Source: Xenorhabdus bovienii (GTDB lineage Bacteria > Pseudomonadota > Gammaproteobacteria > Enterobacterales > Enterobacteriaceae). From it: 51,657 nucleotides of DNA. The position numbers and the translations under genes are program-made. Of this stretch, positions 23,107 to 33,031 are shown in pieces; position 1 is the stretch's first letter; every line of letters starts with the position of its first letter. The DNA is taken from the NCBI RefSeq assembly GCF_024721015.1, contig NZ_JANAIF010000028.1, positions 1-51,657 of the forward strand, written 5' to 3'. The notes under the pieces were generated by a model. That model saw only the letters and a list, made by a program, of their open reading frames with translations, was not told the origin of the DNA and searched no databases.

Positions 23107-23715
23107 TTATCTATTTTTGGCAATTTTTTTGTTATTGCCGCTGGTTAGCCCCAAGAAGTTGATGATTTGAGGGAAGTAATGTTCGAAACCAATAAAAGCA
23201 TGATTCCCACCTGATTCGACCGTCTGTCTGCATTGCATCAGGTAAGCAATGGCCTGACGATAATCCAGCACTTCATCTCCTGTTTGCTGCAATAACCAGA
23301 TAAGATCTGGCGATTCCAGCGGGTCAATGTGCATTACTTTGAGATCATAAATGTGGCTTTGCTGGAGAGTATACCGCTCTTCGGTATAGGGATTCACGTT
23401 TTCCCCAAGATAATTCTGAAGAAGGTCAAATGGGCGCACCGCAGGATTGACGACTACGGCAGGCAGGCCAAAGCATTGTGAAAGCCAGATGGCCAGATAA
23501 CCGCCAAACGAAGAGCCTACCAGACCGATACTTTCGCCGGCGCGAGTCATTACCAAATCTTCCAGCAAACTGGCCGCGTCTTCAGGATAAGGAGGCAATT
23601 GCGGCACGAGCATATCGATTTCCGGGTGCTGCTGGTATAACCACATTTTCAGCGCATTTGCTTTCGCAGATTGTGGCGAACTGTTGAAACCATGTAAATA
23701 AAGTAACGTTGACAT
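23107..23715 (-). CDS. yqiA: YqiA esterase-like alpha/beta hydrolase
   Basis: The protein has about 202 residues (193 in E. coli). The start [16 protein letters not shown] is chosen because its ATG overlaps the cpdA stop by one base (TAATG), typical of coupled genes. The UPF0227 hydrolase fold shows [14 protein letters not shown], the nucleophile elbow GSSFGGYLA, and a late His in [14 protein letters not shown]. coli YqiA has weak esterase activity on short acyl esters; its physiological substrate is unknown. The tail ([12 protein letters not shown]) is slightly longer and more basic than in E. coli. Confidence 0.93.
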   Translation of the reverse strand: MSTLLYLHGFNSSPQSAKANALKMWLYQQHPEIDMLVPQLPPYPEDAASLLEDLVMTRAGESIGLVGSSFGGYLAIWLSQCFGLPAVVVNPAVRPFDLLQNYLGENVNPYTEERYTLQQSHIYDLKVMHIDPLESPDLIWLLQQTGDEVLDYRQAIAYLMQCRQTVESGGNHAFIGFEHYFPQIINFLGLTSGNNKKIAKNR

Positions 23716-24554
23716 TAATACCCGTCCGAATCTAAATCCGGGCAAAATTCATTACTCTTCAGCCTGTGAACCTGCGTTTGCAGTCTCGCTTCCCGATTGC
23801 CAGCCACAGACAGTTCGAGATAACGCCATCCCGGAGCCACTGTATCAAGCATAAAATTAGTACAATGTGGCTTAAATTGCATACAGGTTGATGGCGTTGC
23901 CATAACACGGATGCTATTCCACATTTTATCCAGTTCCTGATGAATGTGCCCGCACAATATCGCTTTTACCTGTCGTTTATCCTTCAGGGATTCTGCCAGG
24001 GCCGGGGCATTGCGTAAACTATGCTGATCCAGCCATGTGCACCCCGATGGCACAGGATGGTGGTGAAGCATAACAATCGTATTGCGATCATTATGCTCAT
24101 CCAGACATTTTTGCAACCATTCAAGCTGGTAATCCGTCAATTCACCATGAGGAACGCCCTGCACCTGACTGTCAAGCATCACCAGCTGCCAATGCTGCCC
24201 AATGAGTATCTGTTTGGAAGGTGAAATTCCTGCCGCCGCCAGCACATCGACCATTGCTGGCTGATAATCGTGATTACCGGGCAACCAAACACAGGGAACA
24301 GGCAGACGGGCAATACCTTCAGCAAAATTCTGGTAGGCGCCGATCGTCTGATCCTGAACCAAATCACCTGTAGCAACGATCAAGTCAATATCAATACTCT
24401 GCTCAAGGATCGCATCCAGTACGGCATGGTAACTGCGGTAAGTATTGATGCCCAGTAGCGCATCGCCTTTACTGGCGAAAAGGTGCGTATCAGTGATTTG
24501 CAGTATTCTGGCTGTGGCTCCCTCCGCCACAGGTACTTTAAGCAGGCTTTCCAA
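23715..24554 (-). CDS. cpdA: 3',5'-cyclic-AMP phosphodiesterase
   Basis: CpdA hydrolyses cAMP and so tunes CRP regulation. It is a class III metallophosphoesterase of 279 residues (275 in E. coli). Metal-ligand motifs are all present: DTHLFA, GDLVQD, GNHDY, LHHHPV and CGHIHQE. It directly precedes yqiA with a one-base overlap. In E. coli yqiB sits between nudF and cpdA; here only 104 bases separate the two. Confidence 0.96.
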   Translation of the reverse strand: MESLLKVPVAEGATARILQITDTHLFASKGDALLGINTYRSYHAVLDAILEQSIDIDLIVATGDLVQDQTIGAYQNFAEGIARLPVPCVWLPGNHDYQPAMVDVLAAAGISPSKQILIGQHWQLVMLDSQVQGVPHGELTDYQLEWLQKCLDEHNDRNTIVMLHHHPVPSGCTWLDQHSLRNAPALAESLKDKRQVKAILCGHIHQELDKMWNSIRVMATPSTCMQFKPHCTNFMLDTVAPGWRYLELSVAGNREARLQTQVHRLKSNEFCPDLDSDGY

Positions 24555-24658
24555 ATGGTTTCCTTTTCCTGTCAGTCATAAGAATTATTCTAGCGCTTCT
24601 TTACAAAAAAGATCTGCTGACTGGGACACACTTCCCGTTTTCCAGCATAAATTAGGAA

Positions 24659-25294
24659 TTATTTCCCTAACCATGCTGTCTTGAGTTTTTCATGGTGCAG
24701 AGCTAGCCATTGTATTGCAATAACCGAAGCAGCATTATCAATAATCCCTTCTTCCACCCACTGGTAGGCCTGCTCACGGCTGACAACCAGAACCCGAATG
24801 TCTTCATGTTCACCAGCCAGTCCATGTATTCCTGAAGCCGTGGCAGCATCAACTTCACCGACAAAAATCGCCATACGTTCTGTCGTTCCTCCCGGGCTGG
24901 AAAGGTAGCTCAGGGCAGGCTGACAGCGTTTGACTTCAAGACCGGCCTCTTCCATCGCTTCCCGGCGAACTACCTGTTCAACGTCTTCGCCTTCTTCAAT
25001 CATGCCGGCAATCACTTCCAGCAACCAAGGTGTTTCACTGGTTTCAATTGCTGGAATGCGGATCTGTTCAATCAAAACCACTTCGTCACGTACCGGATCA
25101 TAAGGCAGCAGAACAGCCGCATGGCCTCGTTCAAAAACTTCCCGCTTGATGTTATCGCTCCATCCTCCTCGAAACAGGCGGTGCCTGAATTGATACTCGG
25201 TCATTTTGAAAAAACCACGGTAGAGCGTTTTTCGGGAGATAATTTCAACATCCTGCGTCGTAAACGTGAGCGGTGAAACGAGATTTTCACTCAT
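24659..25294 (-). CDS. nudF: ADP-ribose pyrophosphatase
   Basis: NudF cleaves ADP-ribose to AMP and ribose 5-phosphate. The 211-residue protein (209 in E. coli) has an intact Nudix box, GMIEEGEDVEQVVRREAMEEAGL in outline, with the REAMEEAG core at about residues 109-116. The E. coli family N-terminus (DVEIISRKTLYRGFFKM) is conserved. It is divergent from tolC across a 217-base shared promoter region. Confidence 0.96.
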   Translation of the reverse strand: MSENLVSPLTFTTQDVEIISRKTLYRGFFKMTEYQFRHRLFRGGWSDNIKREVFERGHAAVLLPYDPVRDEVVLIEQIRIPAIETSETPWLLEVIAGMIEEGEDVEQVVRREAMEEAGLEVKRCQPALSYLSSPGGTTERMAIFVGEVDAATASGIHGLAGEHEDIRVLVVSREQAYQWVEEGIIDNAASVIAIQWLALHHEKLKTAWLGK

Positions 25295-25511
25295 AAAGTC
25301 TCCTAATTATTTTTTTAATTGCCTATTATTAAAATGTATTTTTCCACATTGATCTAAATAAATTCGCTTTGATGATACAAACACGCCGAAAAATAAGGCA
25401 AGATGGCACAAACAGCCTCCCTAGCTTACTGGCATTCTCTGCTAAAATCAGTGGTATTGGTCTGTACACAGAGGCAAATTAAGCAAAATAGCTGCACAAC
25501 AAGGAACGCAA

Positions 25512-26876
25512 ATGAAAAAATTGCTCTCTCTTTTTATCGCTATGAATCTGGTAGGTTTCAGCACTTTAAGCCATGCAGAAGATCTATTACAAATTTACAA
25601 GCAGGCGAAAGAAACTAACCCCGAATTGCTTAAGGCACAGGCTGACCGCAATTCAATTGTTGAAAAAATTAATGAAGTCCGTAGCCCTTTGTTACCACAA
25701 CTGGGGCTGAATGCAGGTGTTGACTACGGCAAAAGTTTTCGCAGTAAAGCAGACTCAGAAAGCTATGGTACAAATGCAAAACTACAACTGACGCAAACGA
25801 TTTTCGACATGTCAAAATGGTATCAACTGAATCAGGCTGAAAAATCAGCAGGTATCGCTGATATCAGTTACCAAGTCGCCCAGCAAAAGTTAATTTTGGA
25901 TACAGCCAAAGCTTATTTTGATGTCTTAAGTAAAATTGATGCGTTAACGTATACCGAAGCACAGAAGGCCTCGCTGTACCGCCAATTGGATCAATCAAGC
26001 CAACGCTTTAAGGTCGGTCTGGTTGCCATTACCGACGTCCAAAACGCTCAGGCCCAATACGATACCATTCTTGCGCTAGAAGTTTCAGATCGTAACAATC
26101 TGGAAAACTCGCTGGAAGGACTGCGCCTGATGACAGGAAGCTACTACCCACAACTGGCTTCATTGAATATTGTGCAATTCAAAACCAATCAACCTAATCC
26201 CGTTGATTCTGTGCTGAAAGAAGCCGAAACCCGCAACTTAAGCCTGTTGTCAGCACGTTTGACACAGGATCTAAAACGCGAATTTATCAAAGATGCGCGG
26301 ACAGGCTACATGCCTACCGTTAATTTGACGGCAAGCACTGGGGTCACCAACAAACATGACCGTGGTGCCCAACGAAGTGATTCCTACGATGGCGGTAACA
26401 GCGTTGGTTTATCATTAAGCCTGCCACTTTATAGCGGTGGTCTCACCAATTCTCAGGTCGAACAGGCAAAATATAACTTTATCAGTGCCAGCCAGGACTT
26501 GGAGAATACCTATCGCAAGGTTATTCAGGATGTTCGCTCCTCCTCCAATAACCTTTCTGCTTCTATCAGCAGCATTACAGCCAATAAACAGGCAGTCGTT
26601 TCGACACAAAGTTCTCTGGATTCAATGGAAGCCGGTTATCAGGTAGGAACCCGCACCATTGTTGATGTTCTGGATGCCACAACCAAGCTGTATCAGGCCA
26701 AACAGAGCCTGTCCAAGGCGCGTTATGACTATCTGATTAATCAACTAGTGAATAAGCAAGCGCGTGGCACCTTAAATGAAGATGATCTGGTGGCACTCAA
26801 TAATATTCTAGGCACAAAGATCTCAACGGATGCCAGCAATATTATTAAAGAGATGAAAACACCAACAACTCGCTGA
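25512..26876 (+). CDS. tolC: Outer membrane efflux channel TolC
   Basis: TolC is the trimeric outer membrane and periplasmic tunnel for AcrAB-type efflux pumps and type I secretion. The 454-residue precursor has a signal peptide cut near SHA|EDLL (residues 22-23). Two OEP repeats are visible, each with long heptad helices; the second holds GLSLSLPLYSGGLTNSQVEQA. It is about 40 residues shorter than E. coli TolC, missing part of the poorly conserved C-terminal tail. A terminator follows 65 bases later, and ygiB-ygiC come next, as in E. coli. Confidence 0.96.
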   Translation: MKKLLSLFIAMNLVGFSTLSHAEDLLQIYKQAKETNPELLKAQADRNSIVEKINEVRSPLLPQLGLNAGVDYGKSFRSKADSESYGTNAKLQLTQTIFDMSKWYQLNQAEKSAGIADISYQVAQQKLILDTAKAYFDVLSKIDALTYTEAQKASLYRQLDQSSQRFKVGLVAITDVQNAQAQYDTILALEVSDRNNLENSLEGLRLMTGSYYPQLASLNIVQFKTNQPNPVDSVLKEAETRNLSLLSARLTQDLKREFIKDARTGYMPTVNLTASTGVTNKHDRGAQRSDSYDGGNSVGLSLSLPLYSGGLTNSQVEQAKYNFISASQDLENTYRKVIQDVRSSSNNLSASISSITANKQAVVSTQSSLDSMEAGYQVGTRTIVDVLDATTKLYQAKQSLSKARYDYLINQLVNKQARGTLNEDDLVALNNILGTKISTDASNIIKEMKTPTTR

Positions 26877-26941
26877 TTTAATGCTCTACCGTTCCTGATT
26901 AAAAAACGTTATATTAAAAACGCTATACTATAAAGAAAAGC

Positions 26942-26970
26942 AGCCCGCCAATTGTGTGGGCTATTTTTTA
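26942..26970 (+). terminator. Rho-independent terminator after tolC
   Basis: AGCCC and GGGCT form a stem, with inner partial pairing, followed by ATTTTTTA. It ends the tolC transcript, or attenuates read-through into ygiB. Confidence 0.65.
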
Positions 26971-27053
26971 AGAATATCCCCAAGAGCCCGTCCCGTTGGG
27001 CGCCATTAATGGGATTAGCTCTTATTCAAATACCTCCAAGGTGGATGCCCCCT

Positions 27054-27731
27054 ATGACAATGAAACGGACAAAAGAGATAAACCACGATACTTTCCGTAA
27101 AACGTGGCGAAATTATCGTTTGGCACCTGTGGCACTCGCTATCAGTGCGGTTTTCATGCTATCGGCCTGTGAACAGAACGATGAAACTGTATCACTCTAT
27201 ACAAATGCCGATGAGTGCTCCCAGGCAAATCCTTCTCAAAGTGAGCAATGCAAGACCGCTTACAACAATGCTCTGAAAGAAGCGGAAAAAACCGCACCGA
27301 AATATGCCTCACGCGAGGAGTGTGTTGCTGAGTTTGGTGAACAACAATGTACCCAGACCCCAGCTCAAGCTGGAGTTGGAACCCAGGCTCAGTCTCAGGC
27401 TCAAAGCAGCAGCGGGAGTTTTTGGATGCCATTGATGGCTGGCTACATGATGGGACGTTTGATGGGCGGTAGTTCTACACCATCACAACCGTTGTTTACG
27501 TCAAAATCCGCCTCCAGCCCAGCCAACGGCAAGTTTGTTGATGCTACCGGCAAGAGTTATGGCTCTGCCGCCGCAGGCGGTCGCACCATGACGGTACCAA
27601 AAACGGCGATGGCACCAAAACCAGCGACGACAACCACCGTTACCCGCGGCGGGTTCGGTGATTCCGTAGCGAAGCAGTCTACCATGCAGCGCTCATCTGC
27701 CAGTTCCACTTCCCGCTCTATGGGTGGTTAA
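27054..27731 (+). CDS. ygiB: YgiB (DUF1190) lipoprotein-like protein
   Basis: The protein has about 225 residues (223 in E. coli). The start [10 protein letters not shown] follows AAGGTGG at 9 bases; the ATG two codons later, matching the E. coli start, is the alternative. A hydrophobic segment [16 protein letters not shown] ends in a lipobox-like LSAC, so it may be lipid-anchored. A Gln/Ser-rich stretch and the conserved [19 protein letters not shown] motif follow. The low-complexity C-terminus includes [25 protein letters not shown]. Function is unknown. It is only 6 bases from ygiC, so the two form one unit. Confidence 0.93.
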   Translation: MTMKRTKEINHDTFRKTWRNYRLAPVALAISAVFMLSACEQNDETVSLYTNADECSQANPSQSEQCKTAYNNALKEAEKTAPKYASREECVAEFGEQQCTQTPAQAGVGTQAQSQAQSSSGSFWMPLMAGYMMGRLMGGSSTPSQPLFTSKSASSPANGKFVDATGKSYGSAAAGGRTMTVPKTAMAPKPATTTTVTRGGFGDSVAKQSTMQRSSASSTSRSMGG

Positions 27732-27737
27732 GCAAAA

Positions 27738-28898
27738 ATGAAACGCATTGGTATTACCGAGCGCCCGGACTGGCGCGAAAAAGCAGCAGAATATGGTTTT
27801 AACTTTCACACCATGCATGACCAGCCCTACTGGAGTGAAGAAGCATATTACCAATTCTCTCTGAGCCAGATTGAAGAAATTGAAGATGCTACGACAGAGC
27901 TGCACCAAATGTGTTTGCAGGTGGTGGAAAAGGTCGTCAATAGTGAAGAGCTACTGACTAAATTCCAGATCCCTAAACATTGCTGGGAGTTTATCCGTTC
28001 TTCATGGATAACCAGCCAGCCTTCGCTCTATTCCCGTTTGGATTTCGCCTATGATGGCAAAAACCCGCCCAAGCTGCTAGAAAACAACGCAGATACCCCA
28101 ACTTCACTGTATGAATCTGCCTTCTTTCAGTGGATTTGGCTGGAAGATCAGCTCAACGCTGGAAATCTGCCTGCTAATGCAGATCAGTTCAATAGCCTGC
28201 AGGAAAAGCTGATTGAGCGTTTTGGGCAATTACGTGAAAAGCATGGGTTTGGCCTGCTCCATATGGCTTGCTGCCAAGATACTGAGGAAGACCGTGGCAC
28301 CATTCAGTACTTGCAGGACTGCGCCTCAGAAGCGGGTATTCCGACGGAATTTCTGTTTATTGAAGACATCGGTCTGGGTGAAAAAGGGCAGTTTACCGAC
28401 TTGCAAGATCAAGTGATCGGCAACCTGTTTAAACTGTATCCGTGGGAGTTTATGCTGCGTGAGATTTTCTCAACCAAACTGGCCGATGCTGGCGTCCGCT
28501 GGCTGGAACCTGCATGGAAGAGCATTATCTCCAACAAGGCGCTGCTGCCGATGCTGTGGAAAATGTTCCCGAATCATCCGAACTTGCTGCTGGCTTATTT
28601 TGCCGATGAACACTACCCAGAAATGGATAGCTATGTCATTAAGCCTTTATTCTCCCGTGAAGGTGCCAATATTCGCATTATCGAGCAAGGCAGGGAAATC
28701 GCCAGTGCCGATGGCCCTTATGGGAAAGAAGGCATGATCGTACAGCAATTCCATGCCCTGCCAAAATTTGGCGATAGCTATACGCTGGTCGGCAGCTGGC
28801 TGGTCGATGATCAATCTGCGGGTATTTGTATCCGTGAAGATCGTGAGCTGATTACGCAAGATCTTTCACGATTTTACCCGCATATTATTTTAGACTAA
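27738..28898 (+). CDS. ygiC: Glutathionylspermidine synthase-like ATP-grasp protein YgiC
   Basis: The protein has 386 residues, as in E. coli, and belongs to the C-terminal glutathionylspermidine synthase/ATP-grasp family. Recognisable motifs are [13 protein letters not shown] [21 protein letters not shown], the ATP-binding [14 protein letters not shown] and the final [24 protein letters not shown]. It lacks the N-terminal amidase domain of Gss, so it is a stand-alone ligase of uncertain substrate. It is co-transcribed with ygiB and convergent with ygiD. Confidence 0.94.
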   Translation: MKRIGITERPDWREKAAEYGFNFHTMHDQPYWSEEAYYQFSLSQIEEIEDATTELHQMCLQVVEKVVNSEELLTKFQIPKHCWEFIRSSWITSQPSLYSRLDFAYDGKNPPKLLENNADTPTSLYESAFFQWIWLEDQLNAGNLPANADQFNSLQEKLIERFGQLREKHGFGLLHMACCQDTEEDRGTIQYLQDCASEAGIPTEFLFIEDIGLGEKGQFTDLQDQVIGNLFKLYPWEFMLREIFSTKLADAGVRWLEPAWKSIISNKALLPMLWKMFPNHPNLLLAYFADEHYPEMDSYVIKPLFSREGANIRIIEQGREIASADGPYGKEGMIVQQFHALPKFGDSYTLVGSWLVDDQSAGICIREDRELITQDLSRFYPHIILD

Positions 28899-28932
28899 GT
28901 ATTTTGGATTAAGTCAGTTGGCTGATTTGCAG

Positions 28933-29709
28933 TTATCCGACTTGAATCGACAACATACTCAAAGAGCCATCTTCAATACCCTCAACAGGGGTTGAAATCG
29001 GCTCTTTTTTGTCCCATGTTCCCATCACGTAAAACAGCGGCAGGAAATGTTCTGGCGTTGGGTTGGATAATTTGCCATCTTCCCTGTCCAATGCATGGAA
29101 CAAGGGATGTGGTTCCTCAAGGCTAGTCAAGCTTTCGCGGACAAACTGCTCAAAAGACAACGACCAAGAATAAGGCTCGACTCCCAGTTTTTCGGCAGGC
29201 AAGTTATGCACGACATTACCGCTACCCATGATCAGAACACCTTCATCTCGCAGTACCGCTAATTTCTTGCCGAGCTCATAATGAAAAGAAGCTGGTTGGT
29301 TGCGATCCATACTCAACTGAATCACTGGAATATCTGCATCTGGATACATTTTTGCCAAGATACCCCAAGATCCGTGATCCAAACCCCAATGTTCAAAATC
29401 GGTTTCAACCTCAATGGGCTCAAGGATATCTTGTACCAACACCGCCAACTCAGGAAAACCTTTAGCCGGATACTGCATATCGTACAGTACCTGAGGAAAA
29501 GCGCCAAAATCATGGATAGTTCTTGGCTGAGTCATGGCTGTCACAACCGTTCCATCAGTGTACCAATGTGCGGAAATCACCAGAATGGCTCTCGGTCTGG
29601 GCAATTTTTTCCCTAGTTCAAACCAAGCACGTGAGTAGCGGTTATCTTCAAGGGCATTCATTGGACTACCATGACCAACGAATAAAGCGGGTATTCTCAG
29701 GAGACTCAT
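28933..29709 (-). CDS. ygiD: 4,5-DOPA dioxygenase extradiol family protein YgiD
   Basis: YgiD is an LigB-type extradiol ring-cleavage dioxygenase, shown in E. coli to convert L-DOPA to seco-DOPA-type products. It has 258 residues (262 in E. coli). Likely metal-binding histidines are in FVGHGSPMNAL (H14), SAHWYTD and the GLDHGSWGIL and GSGNVVHNL motifs. The start MSLLRIPALFVGHGSP fits the family. It converges with ygiC, and its promoter lies between 29710 and 29845. Confidence 0.94.
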   Translation of the reverse strand: MSLLRIPALFVGHGSPMNALEDNRYSRAWFELGKKLPRPRAILVISAHWYTDGTVVTAMTQPRTIHDFGAFPQVLYDMQYPAKGFPELAVLVQDILEPIEVETDFEHWGLDHGSWGILAKMYPDADIPVIQLSMDRNQPASFHYELGKKLAVLRDEGVLIMGSGNVVHNLPAEKLGVEPYSWSLSFEQFVRESLTSLEEPHPLFHALDREDGKLSNPTPEHFLPLFYVMGTWDKKEPISTPVEGIEDGSLSMLSIQVG

Positions 29710-29845
29710 TTTCGTCCCTCATACAACAAATTAAACATTCTGGATTACGTCGATTGTCAATAATGACAAAAATATTATGGCAAGATTACGACTTTTCTTC
29801 CTTGAATACAGCCAACCAAAAATAATGGAGTATTTCAAAAATACT

Positions 29846-29876
29846 GAAGGCCGCAGTGTGTGGACTGCGGCCTTTC
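29846..29876 (-). terminator. Terminator downstream of ribB
   Basis: A 12-bp GC-rich stem (AAGGCCGCAGT and complement) with a short loop is followed on the minus strand by CAGTATTTTTG. It lies about 105 bases after the ribB stop and before the ygiD promoter region. Confidence 0.65.
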
Positions 29877-29981
29877 AAGCGTACACGCAATATAACTGAT
29901 ATATTCAGTCCCGATACGTTTTCTATTCCGAACAGCTTTCTATTTCACCCAAGAAAACAATATGGCAGAAAACAATATGAC

Positions 29982-30635
29982 CTAGCTGGCAGCCTTCGCC
30001 ATCTGCTGGCGATAGTCTACTAAGTCTTCAATGGTAACGACTGGCATATCATGCTGTTCTGCAAATTCAATCACTTCAGAAGCACGAGCCATTGAGCCAT
30101 CATCATTCGTCAGTTCACACAGCACACCTGCTGGCTTAAAACCTGCCAGTTTAACCAAATCAATGGTCGCTTCAGTATGACCACGACGGGTCAAAACCCC
30201 TCCCGGCTGTACCCGCAGGGGGAAAACATGCCCTGGTCGACTCAGATCATTTGGCTGCGCACCCTCTGCAATGGCGGCGTGAATAGTGGTAATGCGATCC
30301 GCCGCAGAAACTCCCGTTGTCACCCCTTGTGCGGCTTCAATGGTGACGGTAAAAGCGGTCTGATACTGACTGGAGTTATTTTCCACCATCATGGGCAATT
30401 GCAGTTGTTGACGACGTTCTTCGGTCAGGCAAAGGCACACAATTCCGCTGCCATGACGGATGGTCAATGCCATTTGTTCTACGGTCATCGTTTCGGCAGC
30501 GAAAATCATGTCACCTTCATTTTCACGATTTTCGTCATCCAGTACCATCACTCCGCGGCCTGCGCGTAAAGCAGCGACTGCACGTTCAACACGTTGAAAT
30601 GGTGTTCCATATGAGGAAAGTAGCGTCTGATTCAT
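29982..30635 (-). CDS. ribB: 3,4-dihydroxy-2-butanone 4-phosphate synthase
   Basis: RibB converts ribulose 5-phosphate to 3,4-dihydroxy-2-butanone 4-phosphate and formate, the four-carbon precursor of riboflavin. It has 217 residues, as in E. coli. Family motifs [12 protein letters not shown] (metal and substrate acids), [29 protein letters not shown] and [11 protein letters not shown] are all present. It is monofunctional; no GTP cyclohydrolase II domain is fused. An FMN riboswitch precedes it, so flavin levels should control expression. Confidence 0.98.
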   Translation of the reverse strand: MNQTLLSSYGTPFQRVERAVAALRAGRGVMVLDDENRENEGDMIFAAETMTVEQMALTIRHGSGIVCLCLTEERRQQLQLPMMVENNSSQYQTAFTVTIEAAQGVTTGVSAADRITTIHAAIAEGAQPNDLSRPGHVFPLRVQPGGVLTRRGHTEATIDLVKLAGFKPAGVLCELTNDDGSMARASEVIEFAEQHDMPVVTIEDLVDYRQQMAKAAS

Positions 30636-30756
30636 GGTAAAAAAACCTCTTAAAATTTATGGGTTACCAGAATCAGGGCAATTTTGAGGAGTTGATGCTG
30701 CAAAAAAATACGGCAACAAAACAACAGGCGAGCGCAAGCACTCGATTGATGCTGTT

Positions 30757-30950
30757 ATTCTCTCCCATCCGGACTATCACCGTCGGCTCCAGAATCACAC
30801 TGGATCTGCTGACCTCTGTTTTATCCATCGTTGTTCTGAAACATCTGCGAACAACAAAAAAGATAACTGCAAACAGAGCGCTCGCGGGCTTAATGAAATC
30901 ACCAGAAAGTCCTTTCACTTTACCGCCGGTAGGGACTTTCACCCTGCCCT
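30757..30950 (-). promoter_or_regulatory. FMN riboswitch (RFN element) controlling ribB
   Basis: On the minus strand the leader begins AGGGCAGGGTGAAAGTCCC, continues with TACCGGCGGTAAAGTGAA, and ends with GGAGCCGACGGTGATAGTCC and GGATGGGAGAGAATAA. These are the conserved RFN aptamer segments. An extended variable arm (about 90 bases) lies between the halves. About 120 bases separate the aptamer from the ribB ATG. That stretch has a small GAGTGC/GCGCTC hairpin followed by a T-rich tract, a possible expression platform. No other feature lies in 30636-30756. Confidence 0.95.
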
Positions 30951-31096
30951 GAGATAAACATTTGCACTATAGCTCTAATAATTCGCAGGGGCAATCAACA
31001 AAATCAATTATGAAACCTGGCTCGCAATCATTTATGCTTTCGCTATCAGATATTAAAATAGCGACAACACCGTTATGTCACAAAAGGATGCTTATC

Positions 31097-31384
31097 ATGC
31101 TCGATCCAAAGAAAATTGAACAAATTGCCCGCCAAATCCACAATTCTATGCCGAAAGGCGTAAAAGAATTTGGTGATGATGTAGAAAAAAAATTGCGTAC
31201 TGTTTTGCAATCCCAACTGAGCAAGTTAGATCTCGTCAACCGTGAAGAGTTTGATACCCAGACTCAAGTTTTACTGCGTACCCGTGAAAAACTGGCCGCA
31301 ATGGAACAACGTCTGGACGAACTGGAGGCCCGTATCGAAAACCCGCAGGCAGGAATTGAAAAGAAAACTGAACAGGCGGAATAA
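31097..31384 (+). CDS. ubiK: Ubiquinone biosynthesis accessory factor UbiK
   Basis: UbiK (formerly YqiC) is a BMFP-family trimeric coiled-coil protein needed for efficient aerobic ubiquinone synthesis with UbiJ. It has 95 residues (96 in E. coli). The start [14 protein letters not shown] follows AAAGGA; the frame stays open further upstream but has no family similarity there. The C-terminal half ([32 protein letters not shown] in outline) is a leucine-heptad coiled coil. It is divergent from ribB. Confidence 0.95.
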   Translation: MLDPKKIEQIARQIHNSMPKGVKEFGDDVEKKLRTVLQSQLSKLDLVNREEFDTQTQVLLRTREKLAAMEQRLDELEARIENPQAGIEKKTEQAE

Positions 31385-31432
31385 TGCGTGAGGAGAATTG
31401 CCGCTGTACACAATTCTCCCTCATAAATTAGA

Positions 31433-31466
31433 CAATGCCGTTTATGTCCCGCAAGAAACATAACGG
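31433..31466. terminator. Hairpin between convergent ubiK and hldE
   Basis: ATGCCGTTTATGT pairs with ACATAACGGCAT with one bulge and a 10-base loop. It lies between the converging ends of ubiK and hldE. There is no strong T run, so bidirectional termination is only likely. Confidence 0.45.
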
Positions 31467-31494
31467 CATAATGATGCGGTAAGAGGCGGCAAAC

Positions 31495-32919
31495 TTACTG
31501 GTTTTTGATAGCTTTGATGATATTGCTGGTCGAGATACCATCCTCAAAATTCAATACCATGACTTCCCCATCAGCTGCCCAGACTTCCTGACTGCCCGCG
31601 ATCTCTTCTGGCGTATAATCACCGCCTTTGACCAAGATATCCGGCAGAACGCCTGCAATTAAGCGCTGTGGTGTATCTTCTTCGAATGCCACGACCCAAT
31701 CCACCGATTCCAGTGCGGACAACACGATCATGCGCTGATCCAACGGGTTCACGGGTCGGGTTTCCCCTTTCAGCCGTTTGGTAGAAGCATCACTGTTAAC
31801 GGCAACGATCAAGCGATCGCCCAGTTTGCGAGCGTTGGACAGGTAAGAAACATGCCCTGCATGCAGGATATCGAAACAGCCATTGGTCATGACGATTCGC
31901 TCACCGCGCTGACGCGCCTGTGTCACCACGTTTTTCAATTGTGCTTCGCTCATCACACCAAACCCGGTTTCTGCTCGGCCACGCACTGCATTTTCCAATT
32001 CCACTGGCGAAACAGTGGAGGTTCCCAGTTTGCCGACAACAACACCTGCCGCCGCATTAGCAAGATAACAGGCTTCATTCAATGGTTTTCCTGCGGCCAG
32101 CGCCGCTGCCAATACGCCAATCACAGTATCACCCGCCCCGGTCACATCAAAGACTTCCTGTGCCTGAGTTGGCAGATGCAAAGGTGGCTGCCCTACTCGC
32201 AGTAAACTCATTCCTCGTTCAGAACGGGTAATAAGCAGAGCTTTCAATTCCAGATCCTGAACCAGTTTTGTGCCTTTCTCCACCAGCTCGTCATCGCCCT
32301 TACAGTGTCCCACAACCGCTTCAAATTCTGACATATTCGGTGTGAGCAACGTTGCGCCACGATAGCGCTCAAAATCACTGCCTTTTGGATCGATCAGTAC
32401 AGGCACATGGGCTTCATTAGCCAGTTTGATCATTGTCTGAATCTGACTCAGTGCGCCCTTGGCATAATCTGAAAGCACCAACGCCCCGACATGAGGCAGG
32501 GATTGCTGGATCTTTTCCAGCATTGGCTGGGCATCCACATTTTGGAAGCCTTCTTCAAAATCCAGCCGGATTAATTGCTGGTTACGCGATAAAACACGCA
32601 GTTTCGTGATAGTTGGATGCGTAGGGACAGCGACGAAATTACACTGGACTTTCACACTACTGAGTTTTTCATTCAATGCCCGCGCAGCATCGTCAATGCC
32701 CGTCAGACCGATCAGATGTGAATGTGCCCCCAGCGACGCAATATTCATAGCGACGTTAGCCGCTCCGCCGGGGCGCTCTTCGATAGTCTCCACCTTAACC
32801 ACGGGAACCGGTGCTTCCGGTGAAATGCGGCTGGTTGGGCCGTACCAATAGCGGTCTAACATCACATCGCCAACAACCAAAACACCTGCGCGGTGAAAAT
32901 CAGGGAGTATTACTTTCAT
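31495..32919 (-). CDS. hldE: Bifunctional heptose 7-phosphate kinase/heptose 1-phosphate adenylyltransferase
   Basis: HldE makes ADP-D-glycero-D-manno-heptose for the LPS inner core. The 474-residue protein starts at [12 protein letters not shown], with GGAG six bases upstream; an in-frame ATG four codons earlier is less likely. The N-terminal ribokinase-like domain has [13 protein letters not shown] and [11 protein letters not shown] (about 260-270). The C-terminal nucleotidyltransferase domain has [15 protein letters not shown] (about 347-361) with the HxGH signature. It lies 112 bases after glnE in the usual glnE-hldE order. Confidence 0.97.
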   Translation of the reverse strand: MKVILPDFHRAGVLVVGDVMLDRYWYGPTSRISPEAPVPVVKVETIEERPGGAANVAMNIASLGAHSHLIGLTGIDDAARALNEKLSSVKVQCNFVAVPTHPTITKLRVLSRNQQLIRLDFEEGFQNVDAQPMLEKIQQSLPHVGALVLSDYAKGALSQIQTMIKLANEAHVPVLIDPKGSDFERYRGATLLTPNMSEFEAVVGHCKGDDELVEKGTKLVQDLELKALLITRSERGMSLLRVGQPPLHLPTQAQEVFDVTGAGDTVIGVLAAALAAGKPLNEACYLANAAAGVVVGKLGTSTVSPVELENAVRGRAETGFGVMSEAQLKNVVTQARQRGERIVMTNGCFDILHAGHVSYLSNARKLGDRLIVAVNSDASTKRLKGETRPVNPLDQRMIVLSALESVDWVVAFEEDTPQRLIAGVLPDILVKGGDYTPEEIAGSQEVWAADGEVMVLNFEDGISTSNIIKAIKNQ

Positions 32920-33031
32920 CCCATGCTCCAAATATCAAAATAAACTGTTGCGGATATTACCATAACCTTACTGAATGCCAGCAAGATCCAGCAGGAAAAG
33001 CTCAGTTCCCCTCACATTATCAACGAGCCAA

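Noticed and set aside
30673..30942. 89-codon frame over the ribB leader
   Set aside because: It coincides with the FMN riboswitch; the conserved bases are explained by RNA structure, not protein.
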